This document shows, piece after piece, positions 21,342 through 32,490 of a stretch of 64,000 nucleotides of DNA. The position numbers and the translations under genes were made by a program. The notes beneath the pieces are model-generated. The model was not told the DNA's origin. It did not search any database and saw only the letters and a program-made list of their open reading frames with translations. Every line of letters starts with the position of its first letter. Position 1 is the stretch's first letter. Source of the DNA: Pseudo-nitzschia pungens (taxonomy: Eukaryota; Bacillariophyta; Bacillariophyceae; Bacillariales; Bacillariaceae); NCBI GenBank assembly GCA_037355855.1, contig CM074764.1, forward strand, positions 992,001 to 1,056,000, read 5' to 3'.

Positions 21342-22399
21342 CCCCATCAGGGTCGGAACGACACGAAATCCGCAATTCGACGTCGTTCTTCTTGTCCTCT
21401 TTCTCGCCGCGAACATTTGTGTCATCGTTTCAATACCGTATTCTTATCGGTGGTTCCCTCCTCTCGAATGAATCCTGTATTATTTTCAGTGTTAGCTCGT
21501 ATTGTTGACGATGACGTTGAGATGGTACCGGTATGATTGGAATGTGATGTTGGCTGTTGAGATCCGTGAGAGAAAATCGTCAGTTTTTGTTGATTAATTG
21601 ACGAAGAAATAAAAAATGCTTTGTGATGGTTGATTATTCGAGATTGATTCTTCACTCGGCACGACACGACACGACACGACACGACACGACACAACATCAA
21701 TCATTCGTTCTTTGGTTGAGTAGGAAAACCCCCGGCGAATGACAGACCAACGAATGCATTTCGAATGAAACACGAATTCGTAAGTTACCTACGACTCTCA
21801 AGTTACCGGTACGTGTACGTGTACTCGTAGTCAATAGTTTTCGAATAAGATCTTTCGGCAACATGCAGAAGGGCTTACATATCTAGGTCACAGTCCACAG
21901 TCCACAGTCCACTAACCACATGCCACGTCAGGGCGCATGATACCCCTACTCGACCTTGTACCGGTAATACTTGTGGGATTTACCTTACTCGTACAAAAAA
22001 TAATGAAAGTATCCCCCCTCGCAAGCATCATGTCGGATGTCTTGTTGTTCTGCACGATCGTCGATGTAGCAGCAACAGAGGACGCGACGGTAATGCTACT
22101 GATGCTGTCGGATCTTAGATCGAAGCATGAAAGAGCTGCTTCACTTCGCGTCCTGTTTCACTCGAACAGATTGAGTTCGATGCATTCGCAAACGGTCCAG
22201 TCTAGAAAGATTCCATCAACATCGCCTCTGGCGTCAAGTCTCAATCGATTTGAAACAATCTGGTAGTTATCTCCACATCCACATCCACGGCAACGTCCGC
22301 GGGAGCGACAGACATCATCGCTTTGTTTCGACGCTTTCCTGCGAAGACCAAGGCAACAACAACAACAACAACAACAAAAACAATCGAAGCACCGGCAGA
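21342..22399. other. Divergent intergenic region
   Basis: Spacer between a minus-strand and a plus-strand gene, so it probably holds two promoters. It includes a CACGA pentanucleotide tract (21660-21692) and TACCGGTA words near 21527, 21805 and 21959. No gene is seen; the ORF at 21937-22266 has no coding character. Confidence 0.45.
21660..21692. repeat. Pentanucleotide tract (ACGAC)n
   Basis: About six ACGAC units, 320 bases upstream of the start codon of the minus-strand dioxygenase-like gene. Confidence 0.8.
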
Positions 22400-23380
22400 A
22401 TGATCGTGGCACCGGGCGTGATCGTGGCTGCGGCATCTTCGGCCCTGGTATTCACGTTAGCGAGTCAGTCCGCAAGAAACATGATCCAGACGGCACGAAT
22501 CGCCTCGTCCGCATCCCGGCGGCTCAAAGACTCAGCTACCACAACAACGACAACGGAATCCTCGTCGCTTTCCGACCTGCTGGAGGGAGCCGACCCGGGG
22601 AGCATTTCCGATCGCCTCCGGGAACTCAACCGGGCCGATCTCCTCCGTGTGTTTGCGGAGAGCCGGGCACCGACGCTCGAGGAATTGGAAGAAATCACGG
22701 GAGGCAGTGGCGGCGGCGACGACGACGACGACGACGGGAGCAACGACAGCACGAGTTGCACCATCCTCGCGGCAGCCGAGTGGGACGGGGTCCTCCTGGA
22801 CAACAACAGCTGGGTCATGGATCTGTGTTCCAGCGTCTTGACGAACGGTCTGTTTGGCGGGATCGCCCTGCCCTGGCGCCTGGCGGACACCGCCAAGGGT
22901 CCGTGGAAAGGAAAGGCATTTTCGAAACCGCAAAAACCGGGAACCACCCACGGCAGGGGGATCAACCGGTTCCGGGGGAGCGGAACGAAGCAGCAGCAGC
23001 AGCAGCAACAACAACAGCAACAGCAATCTTCGGTGTTCTTTCGGCACGGGTTCGACTACTCGATAGGGAATTCCAGGCTGGTCCCGGGGACCCAGTCTCT
23101 GAGGCTGTCGTATTCCGGGTACCAGTCCCTGCCAATATCGCTCTGGCATTCCATGAACGACGAATTGCGCGTGGTCGAGCTGCCCTCGAAGAACGACGAC
23201 CACGAAAACAATGATAACAATAGTGGAACGAGCGACGAATTGGTCCTGATCGGGATGGGATGGATGGGATGGAGCGGTGGACCCCTCAACTGCTCTCCCT
23301 TTTTGCTGGAGCGTGCTCGGCCCTCGAGCTCTCCGGAATTGTCGTCGTCGTCGTTGACCGAGCAGACCGCGGAGCTGTGA
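22400..23380 (+). CDS. Conserved algal protein of unknown function
   Basis: 326 residues starting at the first ATG in frame (22400). Residues 2-20 form a hydrophobic segment that could be a signal anchor or presequence. A Ser/Thr and acidic linker with seven Asp follows. The core domain starts at about residue 115: AEWDGVLLDNNSW, PWKGKAF, a GxNRFRG stretch interrupted by twelve Gln (CAG/CAA tract at 22990-23025), FDYSIGNSRL, SLRLSY, WHSMNDELRVVE and LVLIGMGWMG ... SPFLL. The W-x-GK-x-F and later beta-strand pattern recalls GXWXG/DUF4334-like small beta barrels, but this is only a resemblance. No catalytic residues can be named. A GATTC tract lies 21 bases after the stop. Confidence 0.55.
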   Translation: MIVAPGVIVAAASSALVFTLASQSARNMIQTARIASSASRRLKDSATTTTTTESSSLSDLLEGADPGSISDRLRELNRADLLRVFAESRAPTLEELEEITGGSGGGDDDDDDGSNDSTSCTILAAAEWDGVLLDNNSWVMDLCSSVLTNGLFGGIALPWRLADTAKGPWKGKAFSKPQKPGTTHGRGINRFRGSGTKQQQQQQQQQQQQSSVFFRHGFDYSIGNSRLVPGTQSLRLSYSGYQSLPISLWHSMNDELRVVELPSKNDDHENNDNNSGTSDELVLIGMGWMGWSGGPLNCSPFLLERARPSSSPELSSSSLTEQTAEL

Positions 23381-24710
<1,330 letters not shown>

Positions 24711-25804
24711 ACAAGAACAGCGAAAGCAACCACCCCGAAAACACACCGAAGCCACTAGTGCTTTCTCATGTGTACCCATACAACATAACCAAAAGCTTTC
24801 TTTCAACCTTATCCAAGATGCGATCCCACAAGCTGGATGGCAGAGAAGAAAACAAAAACAAAACTGGAGATTTTAATCTCCACCTCGATCAAACAGAAAT
24901 CCACTCTGACTCTGGGAGTCATAACCCTACTCGTTTCTCTCCGTCGTAGGGTCACTGAATGCTACCGTGCGCTGCTCGTTATTCCATGCCCGCAAGTATA
25001 CTTCAAACTTTTTGAATCCCCACCACGGTTCCGCTCCGACCGACCTTCCAGGTGCCCTTTCGTTTAGGAACATTGACTTGTTCCCTCTGAATCTTTCCAA
25101 AGTTGTCTCGGTCGACAGAGCCTTCCTCCTATCCAAGGTCGTTCGACTCGTGGCCTGTTGTTTCTTTTTCATCAGTGGATGGATTAGAACAAATAAATAA
25201 TAGTAATGAAAGCGTGCAACAAGGAACGTCGTTAAGTGCTTCGTACTTCGTAGTATTATTATTATCGCGAAGCTTTTTTTTTAACCCCCTGTGTACGAGG
25301 GCATATTTTTCTTTTTCACTTTTGAGTTTCAATTGTACGAGTCAGCCATGTATCAGTTCATGAGGTACACGGCTGCAGTACGGTAAGTTATGTAAAGGTA
25401 CAACTACATTGCTCTGTCGCGCCATACTTTTTACCCGTAAGGTTTATGGATTTGGATCGAGATCTTTTTCATTTTGAGATTACTACAGAATTCCTATCAG
25501 CTGTCCCCGGGTTTCAGTAGAAATTAGTAGTCGGGGACGTAGAACCGGGGGACACCTGATAAGAATTTTGTAGTATTCATTCATTCATTCGTGCTGTCGT
25601 TCGGGATCACTCCATCGAGTGTCATCCTCGGAACATTCGGCTGCACGATACGGCACTAGTACGAAGACCTACGTACTTTTTACGCGTACGAAGTACACTT
25701 AGAATCCATTCTCTATCGTCCACGAATCAACCAACCAACCCATCCGATTCCATATCATCCCATATCATCCCATCCCATCCCATTTCATCCGACTTCCCAA
25801 CGAA
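24711..25804. other. Intergenic region
   Basis: 3' flank of histone H4 and promoter region of the metalloprotease. It holds one small foldback element (25481-25575) and a CATCC/CATAT pentanucleotide-type tract at 25740-25792, ending 12 bases before the metalloprotease start. No gene is seen. Confidence 0.5.
25481..25575. mobile_element. 95-bp foldback element, copy 1
   Basis: MITE-like sequence whose arms begin TACTACAGAATTCCTATCAG and end with the reverse complement. The centre is TTTCAGTAGAAATTAGTAGTC. A near-identical copy lies at 53416-53510. The outer TA on each side may be a TA target duplication, as in Tc1/mariner-type elements. It has no coding capacity. Confidence 0.8.
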
Positions 25805-27028
25805 ATGGTCGACTCCATCAACCGAGAGGATGGTGGTAGCAACGCCCAAATCCGTGCCAACGAAACAACTGCGAATGATCCGGCAGGAGTGAATGAACCC
25901 TCTCCATCGAAATTGTCTCCACCGAGTTCTGCGACAGCACCGTGCGAATTCCACAAGGATTCCTACCAAGCGTCGGTCGATGCCTTTCTGGATGCCAAGA
26001 TCGCCTGCGATCCCGGATACTTTGCCAAATCCGCGGAGGAGCGTCACCACGAACTGAATAAGGAATGCCCCCTGCCGTCACATTCGTCGTCGTTTTTGGC
26101 CAGAAGAGACGTGGTCCTGCCGAAACTCGTTTTGCCCCTCCGCATCCATCTCGTCCGGAGCCCGATCCTCGGGTGCTCCGACTCGCTCGATACCGACAGC
26201 GTGCGAGCCATCGTACGGACGATGAACGAGACCTACTGGGAACCCGGGGCCAACATACGGTTCGACCTCGATTTCTTCGAAAGACATTGCAACACGGAAA
26301 TCGATACCAACTACGAACGCAACAGCGATGTCAAAGCCGGATGCAGCGGATTCGCTGGCATAGAAGAGTGCGTCTGTCCGCTCGAAACAACCGTTCAGGA
26401 AGACTTTCGATACTTTATAGACCACAAGTTGCGCCGGGGACCCGACGGGAAAATGATGCACAAGGCCGAGCGCAAGACCCGATTCCTGGACGTCTTGTTG
26501 TCGTCGATGGATTACAAACGGGAGATGCAACCAGCACACAGCAGCAGCAACGACAACGACAACGACAACGACAACCGTTACAACAACCGTCTCTCCTACG
26601 ACGTTTGGTTCCTGGACATGACGGGCCACCAATCCCAGGGTATGTGCATCGACCGCAGGTGGCGGACGATCGTCATGGGCGAGCGCAGCACCAAGGGATA
26701 CCCGGAACCGACCAAGCGACCCCACGACTGCCTGGCCAAGACCATGGCCCACGAGCTCGGGCACGCGCTGGATCTGGGACATCCCCTGGGACGGCGCTTC
26801 GAGGACGGGACCCCCCAGGTCTCACGACGAGGGGATCGTGTCCGCCCCAATCTCATGACGGGGGGCGCCGATCGCAACGGGGGAGGGGGATACCTCCTGG
26901 AGGACTGGCAGGTCACCCTGGCGCGGGAATCGGCTCGGCTCTTTTTGGGCAAGGCCAGCAATACCAATGGGAATGGGAATGCCGGTACCACCACCACCAG
27001 ACCCGATCCACGCCATAGCAGCTACTAG
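25805..27028 (+). CDS. Metzincin-type zinc metalloprotease
   Basis: Predicted zinc endopeptidase, 407 residues. The active site HELGHALDLGH (316-326) is the extended H-E-x-x-H-x-x-G-x-x-H signature of metzincins, and a Met-turn NLM follows at 349-351. Upstream are the pattern typical of a metzincin fold, with IRIHLVRSP-like strands near 110-120, a helix with AIVRTMNETYW, and SYDVWFLDM before the active helix. Cys residues at 47, 68, 88, 124, 162, 180, 189, 191, 281 and 309 could form disulfides. Asn/Asp repeats (NDNDNDN, about 249-257) form a loop. No signal peptide is seen at the N-terminus from ATG 25805, which is odd for an enzyme with so many Cys. The start is the first ATG after a CATCC tract. 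The substrate is unknown. Confidence 0.8.
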   Translation: MVDSINREDGGSNAQIRANETTANDPAGVNEPSPSKLSPPSSATAPCEFHKDSYQASVDAFLDAKIACDPGYFAKSAEERHHELNKECPLPSHSSSFLARRDVVLPKLVLPLRIHLVRSPILGCSDSLDTDSVRAIVRTMNETYWEPGANIRFDLDFFERHCNTEIDTNYERNSDVKAGCSGFAGIEECVCPLETTVQEDFRYFIDHKLRRGPDGKMMHKAERKTRFLDVLLSSMDYKREMQPAHSSSNDNDNDNDNRYNNRLSYDVWFLDMTGHQSQGMCIDRRWRTIVMGERSTKGYPEPTKRPHDCLAKTMAHELGHALDLGHPLGRRFEDGTPQVSRRGDRVRPNLMTGGADRNGGGGYLLEDWQVTLARESARLFLGKASNTNGNGNAGTTTTRPDPRHSSY

Positions 27029-29111
27029 CAACCCATCCGCCGGATGCATCCGCCGGATGGTTTGCAGGCTCACGTTCCGTATATCCGTGGGAGTGTTTCG
27101 TCGAACCCCAATATTCTAGCGCAGAGAAATGGTTTCCTACCAGCGGTTCGCCTCGCTTTGCCCTGCGTGTGCCGTACATGGGATGACTAAATAATAATAA
27201 TAATTCAACGACGTAGTAACAATAATTTTTGTTGAGAGAATACTAATCATCTGTCGGTACGCGTACGTGTAATTGAATTGGACTGGTTGACTTTTTTTTT
27301 CTTGGAATCCTAACCTCAATTATCACGAACCTATCGTACGAGTAATTACCGGTATGCTGTCTCACAGAGTTTACCGAGAGAGCATTTTACGTAATTTTTG
27401 AGAATAACAAAACTACGAATAAAGAATACCGGTAGACTCGGTTGGTCGAACGGCAAGAACAGTACCGGTACGGTAAGGTCTTACCACAAGGGCTATCTCC
27501 TATTTGGGAAACGAGTACTGGAAGTTGTGAACGAAAACGTTATATCAACCGAGCCAGGCGATCAACAGATGATTCCAACGAGGATTCGAACCGACGTCAT
27601 CATTACGAAGTATTATTTTTGAATTTCCACCAGAATAAGTTATGCCATGGCAACTGGCAACACAATATTCTTCTTACGTAGTACGTACGAAGTATTAGTA
27701 GTACTACTAATGTTTTTCTTTTAATAGCACCAACCTGTGCGTAGGTTTCGTTGCTGAACCGAAATGCGGTTCGTGGATATTGTCGGTAACGGGGAACACA
27801 GAGTACACGTACACGGAGTATTGAGAGTGGTGGGATACAAAAAATTATGATAATGCTTGATTTTTCGCCTGCAAATTCATGTGCGATGTCCCCAGGAGAA
27901 GGCTCTTGCTCGCAAATGTGTCTCTTTGCCAGTGGTCTCCTTTCGATAGGTACGTCGAATTTGAATATATTGCGACTGCTTATTGGCAGCTTTCTATTTT
28001 TGAAAGAATGGGAAGAAATACAAGAGACCATTGAGTCTTCAATGAGCTACGTGACTCCAATTTGTTTGGACGTGACGTACATATGCACGTGTGATGTGCT
28101 TCGTAAGACTATTGAGTGATTCCCGGAATTACATATTACGTTTTTAGGCGTTCATATCTTAGGTAAAAAACATTCCCGGAATAACCAGACTCGTATATCT
28201 GATTCAAATGTTCATATAACCTTGTAGTGCCGTCTGTCCGACTACGAGCCTGCATAAAAATAGATGGAATCTAAAAATTAAAAATTTGACACGTGTAATC
28301 AAACATGTGTGACGACGCGCACAAAAAAGTAAGTAGATGCGCCGGTTGGCACTTAATAGAGGATTTTTGTTTCTTTGGACAAGATTCCAAATTCCAAAAT
28401 AGGCCTCGTGTGTTGAGACAAATCTAGTTCTTCCGTTGGGTGCGCAATTTTTATATGTGTTTATTAATTCCGGGAAAGCTAATCTGTAATACTCCGATAT
28501 GTAATTCCGGGAATCACTCATTGAATGAAAGAAGACTATTGAATATGGACTGGAACTGGGAATGAGAGTGACCGGGACTTGAGATATGAGGGAATAAGAA
28601 TGACCGGGACTAGAGATATGGGACATTACCACTTACTGAAAGAGGAATACCAAGGTTACTAAAAATAGGACTCTAAGTACCGAGTCTACAGTGCATTAAG
28701 TATAAATAGACGGGCTCTAGTAGACTCGTGTACAGAAGGTTAATTGTGTGGATAAGAATAAGAACAGGAGGCAAAAGAGATGATAATGGAGAATCGGTGG
28801 TCGGAATGATCATCTCAGTAATCTAAAGGATTCAGGATTTAACAATGTAAATGAACAATTAAGAAACTCAAACCTCGTAGGTTACAAATCAACACGATCT
28901 TTACGAGCCCTCCAAACACAATTATTTATTTCGTGTTGGTAAATATATACTTCGTAATATTGTATTATTGTATATGATTGGATTGAATATAAAACTATGC
29001 GAAACATGAAACTATTGCTGGAACCGATTGTGTCTCCTAAGAGTGGTTTCCGTACAACACGGGAAGAAAGCCGTACCTCTAGTGCTCGAACCAAATGGGC
29101 GCGCATTTTGA
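27029..29111. other. Intergenic region with a MITE-like element
   Basis: No gene is seen in about 2 kb. It contains a MITE-like element (28105-28542), TACCGGTA words near 27347, 27429 and 27463, and TACGAAGTATT near 27604. The ORFs at 27847-28119 and 28204-28632 have no recognisable domain. Confidence 0.45.
28105..28542. mobile_element. MITE-like element with 24-bp inverted repeats
   Basis: Perfect inverted repeats of 24 bases: TGAGTGATTCCCGGAATTAC and four more bases (28113-28136), and the complement at 28497-28520. A second inner inverted pair (ATTCCCGGAATAA near 28173, TTAATTCCGGGAA near 28463) lies inside. The 11-base direct repeat AAGACTATTGA flanks the structure at 28105-28115 and 28532-28542. 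No transposase is seen. Confidence 0.65.
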
Positions 29112-29486
29112 TCATTGCTTTCTCTGAAAGTCACCAGGAGCTCGGTGGGTCACATCTCCATCCTCCTCCTCGATGACGGAAAGCGCTTGCGAAATCAAGC
29201 TGGCCGTCGAAACGGATAAAGTTTTCGGGCTGACGACAACCCACGCCCCGATGAAGGAGTTGGGGCACAGTGGGGAAGATGCCCTAGAAGAGCTCCGCTC
29301 AAACGGGAGCTCTTCATCCATGGAATGACCGCCTTCGATTTGTTGGGAGGAAGCAGAGGTGGTCAGAGAGGCTGTTTGATGCCCCGAGGGCGTTCTTTCG
29401 CCCACCTCGCTGGTCAAGTGTTGGTTCTGATCTTGGTAGTTTTCTTCAACTTCGCTTTGAACTCGGGGTGGCAAATTAGCTGCCAT
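29112..29486 (-). CDS. Small hypothetical protein
   Basis: A 124-residue open frame beginning at an ATG (MAANLPPRVQ). It is hydrophilic and Ser/Glu-rich apart from a short apolar part, FIGAWVVVSPKTLSV, near residue 78. No homology is recognised. GC content and codon positions are closer to genes than to spacers, which is the only support. It could be an exon of a larger gene. Confidence 0.3.
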   Translation of the reverse strand: MAANLPPRVQSEVEENYQDQNQHLTSEVGERTPSGHQTASLTTSASSQQIEGGHSMDEELPFERSSSRASSPLCPNSFIGAWVVVSPKTLSVSTASLISQALSVIEEEDGDVTHRAPGDFQRKQ

Positions 29487-31453
29487 TGTTTTCGATGATG
29501 AAGAATTGTTTTGCTTGGGATCTTCGGATTGCGGTGGTGATCGTAGGAAACAATGCCAATGGGAGGGTAGTCGACAAATACCGGGACAGCTTGTCGTGTA
29601 TTCTCCGTGCGGGTAAGCTTCGAATGCCTTGTCTGAATGTATTTGTGCGATGAAGGTAGGTGTTGTTTCTAGATCATTCAGGAATTACAATTGTAACGAG
29701 TGTGTGTGCATGTGTGGGGGAGGATGATGCGGTTCGTTCGTCCTGAATTCGGAATTGTCAAACGCAACGGAGGAAGTGCCCATCCTCCTCTCGCATTTGG
29801 TCATTGAAAGTTGATGTTGTTAGCTCATATCTCACCTCCAACCATATGGGGGGAAATAACTGTTTTTCGGGCAGCTGATTGCAATTATGTACGATATGCT
29901 GTATTACCATGTATCACTAAGATTACTTTCGATCGTTGAACTTGAAGTGATACTGCCTGAAATGACAATTTCTGCTTTGGATCCTGGCTGTGGAAGCATA
30001 TACAAGGTTTTTTGGATTATAAAACTATTGATACTATTGCCTATTCGATTCAATTCCATTCCCAAATACCCGGTAATCATCCAGTCAACAACGTCGAAAT
30101 TACGAAGTAGTACATAGTTGCGTAGCAATTACGTACGCATTCCGTTCGCAGAATATTTTTCTAAAAAATTATGATTTATTTATTATTTATATTATTTAGT
30201 AAGGTTTACATAACCTAATAATTTTATTTCCTTACACAACACATGAAAAAGAATAAAAAATAATATACTTGAAATGGAAACAAAGCGCACTAAGTGTGAT
30301 TCTGAAAAAAATTAAAAATAGATATACTTCAAATTGAAACAAAGCGCACTAAGTGTTATTCTGAAAAAAATTAAAAATAGAACCTACAAACTGGGACACC
30401 AAAAGAAGTTTTTCGAAATAGAAGTAAACCTTACTAAGTAGGTAAACCTTACTTACAGTAACCTTACTCGTACTTGTCCTCGTATCACAACTACAGGTAA
30501 GGTTACTATCTGCGAGGATGAATCATCCCTACCGGTAGTAGAGTACGAGTAACTAGTGAATAACGTCACTGAATTAATTCCATTTGAGATTTATTCGATT
30601 TGATTGATTCGATTTTTCGTTAGATTCAATTTGACTAACCGGGACGTGTCTCGCGTATTGCAATATGATTGGACGCGTCTCGAATCGTGGAGAACATATA
30701 ATGGCATATGGTGATCGGAAGATGCATCGGAGTTGGACGAGGTGCGAGAATTTCGTAAGAAAACTTCCGTTTGATTGTTTGGAAGTTCCTCGTATCCTTA
30801 GGCTCCTTAGTCCCATTCTGGTCCAATATTCCCGCAATTGGTCCAGTGCCTCCCCAATCGATCACTACTTTGGCCGCACCATCAACCTATGTCGAATCTA
30901 TTTCCCTGCAGTTGCATCGAACTTGTGCGACACGCCTCCGGCGCTTAAAGAGCGCATGGCAAATTACGTGCTTAAAGTAATACTATGGACGACGAAGAAA
31001 CCAGTTCATCAACAGGTTTCGTGTCACACCAGTCCAGGATTGTTTGACATTAAGCCTTATTTAGTCCACGAAAGTATTGTAGAAGCAGTAGCACGAACGG
31101 TACTGAATGTGTATTTAACACTCGTGGTCTTATGAAAGAACAAAATAGTAAGTCTCATGTGTTCTCTCCACTATCTTCCTGTCAATAATGCATTTTTTTT
31201 TTCACAAATGCAAGAGCTATGGCCGACGGTTTTCAATCCCTTTCCCCCAACCGTGTCAACACAATTTCGCGCAAACCCAAGGAAGCCTCACTCTCTTGGA
31301 GTCACAATCACAATCACAACCACAAACCATAGCACAAGCAAAAGCGCAAGAGCAAGCACAAGCACAGCAGGAAAGAGAGACAACCGGGTTGCCACCGTCA
31401 CGGTCAATCCATTCTTTCCACAGAATCACACACTAATCTCAAACCAAAATACG
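29487..31453. other. Intergenic region
   Basis: No convincing gene. It holds a 59-bp tandem duplication (30263-30380), GTAAGGTTAC and TACTCGTA words at 30420-30560, and a 156-codon ORF (30665-31135) without recognisable domains. The last 300 bases, A/C-rich with CACAATCACAACCAC, are probably the leader of the next gene. Confidence 0.4.
30263..30380. repeat. 59-bp tandem duplication
   Basis: Two copies (30263-30321 and 30322-30380) with a few substitutions, each containing CAAAGCGCACTAAGTGT and GAAAAAAATTAAAAATAG. Confidence 0.8.
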
Positions 31454-32490
31454 ATGGCAATTGTGATGAATCCTGTATCGGTGGCGAAAGAGCGAACAAC
31501 CGCAAAAACCATGAGCAGAGAGAGTCTCGGAGGAAAGGCTGCGCCAATGCCAGAGTCGAACGATGAGCCTCACCAAGCAGAAGGCTTCGAATCGTCCCTG
31601 GCGCTGCTGTCTTCCATTGCCATGATGATGTCCGACACGGAAAGGGACAAGACAAGGACAAGGACAAGGACAAGGACAGCGAGAGAGAGAACGGGAGCGT
31701 TGGAACAAGCAACAGAACCCATAACACAGTACCTGTTTCATCGATTGCCACTTCCACTTCCAATGAAAGCATCCACGGCAACTCCTCCACAACGGGAGGA
31801 CGACTCAAGCGCAAACGGGGAGGACTCACTCGATCCCTAACGAGAACGAACCTGAGCTGCGAGGCACTGGACGAGGCGTTGCTTCAAGCCGAACCTCGTC
31901 CGGTACGACGTGCGTGGCAATCCAAGTCGACCCCGGCGATTCTGTCCATGGCATCGTCATCCTCATCGTCATCGTCATCCTCTGCTCCGAAAATGGAGCC
32001 CAAGCAACAGCAGAAAGCGGCGTTCACGAGCTCTGCTCCGCACCTCCTCCCAGGGCAAGCCCAGGCGTTCAGGTCCGCAACAACAAGAGCATTGCTTTCA
32101 GAAACCTCCACACCAGCCGTCGCCACTGCACCGAGGCGGCGGAGGCGATCGGTCTCGATTGCCTCCTCGTCGGCGGTGTCCGAAACCAAATCGGTGGCAG
32201 CAGCCGCCAAAGCCACCGCACCTGCTTTCTCCTCTTCCAGCATCGAGCTCAACAACGTGTACCGGTCTTACGAGATGCTCCTGCCCCACAGCGTCAGCGC
32301 TGGACACATACTGCCCACCTACCAGAGCAAGTTCAACGCCGCCGTCACCAACCGGATCGACGATTACAACTACGAGATTTCCGACTGCAATCCCCTCAAG
32401 GATCCCCCGCGATTGCCGAATCCTTCCGAGTCGTTTTCGATCGCTCAGCGATCGATGGAGGAGAGGAACACCTGGGGGTGGTACGCCTGA
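31454..32490 (+). CDS. Unknown protein, frame-broken in a repeat
   Basis: I do not recognise the family. From ATG 31454 the frame reads MAIVMNPVSV ... SIAMMMSDTERD and then enters a GACAAG hexanucleotide tract (31647-31678). The tract is missing one G at about 31651, so the frame becomes a Thr-Arg run and stops at 31840. In the shifted frame the tract reads Lys-Asp repeats and continues without a stop through GRLKRKRGGLTRSLTR, CEALDEALLQAEPRPVRRAW, Ser and basic tracts, and a conserved-looking C-terminus (NNVYRSYEMLLPHSVSAG, TYQSKFNAAV, RNTWGWYA) to the stop at 32488-32490. One restored base would give about 345 residues. A basic RRRRRSVSI patch suggests a nuclear protein. Assembly error or a true length allele are both possible. 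Confidence 0.5.

Noticed and set aside
27560..27600. GGATTCGAACC resembling a tRNA T-arm (minus strand)
   Set aside because: The flanking bases do not form a T-stem and no acceptor or anticodon arm could be found.
28204..28632. Minus-strand ORF overlapping the MITE-like element
   Set aside because: It crosses the inverted repeats and shows no transposase motif.
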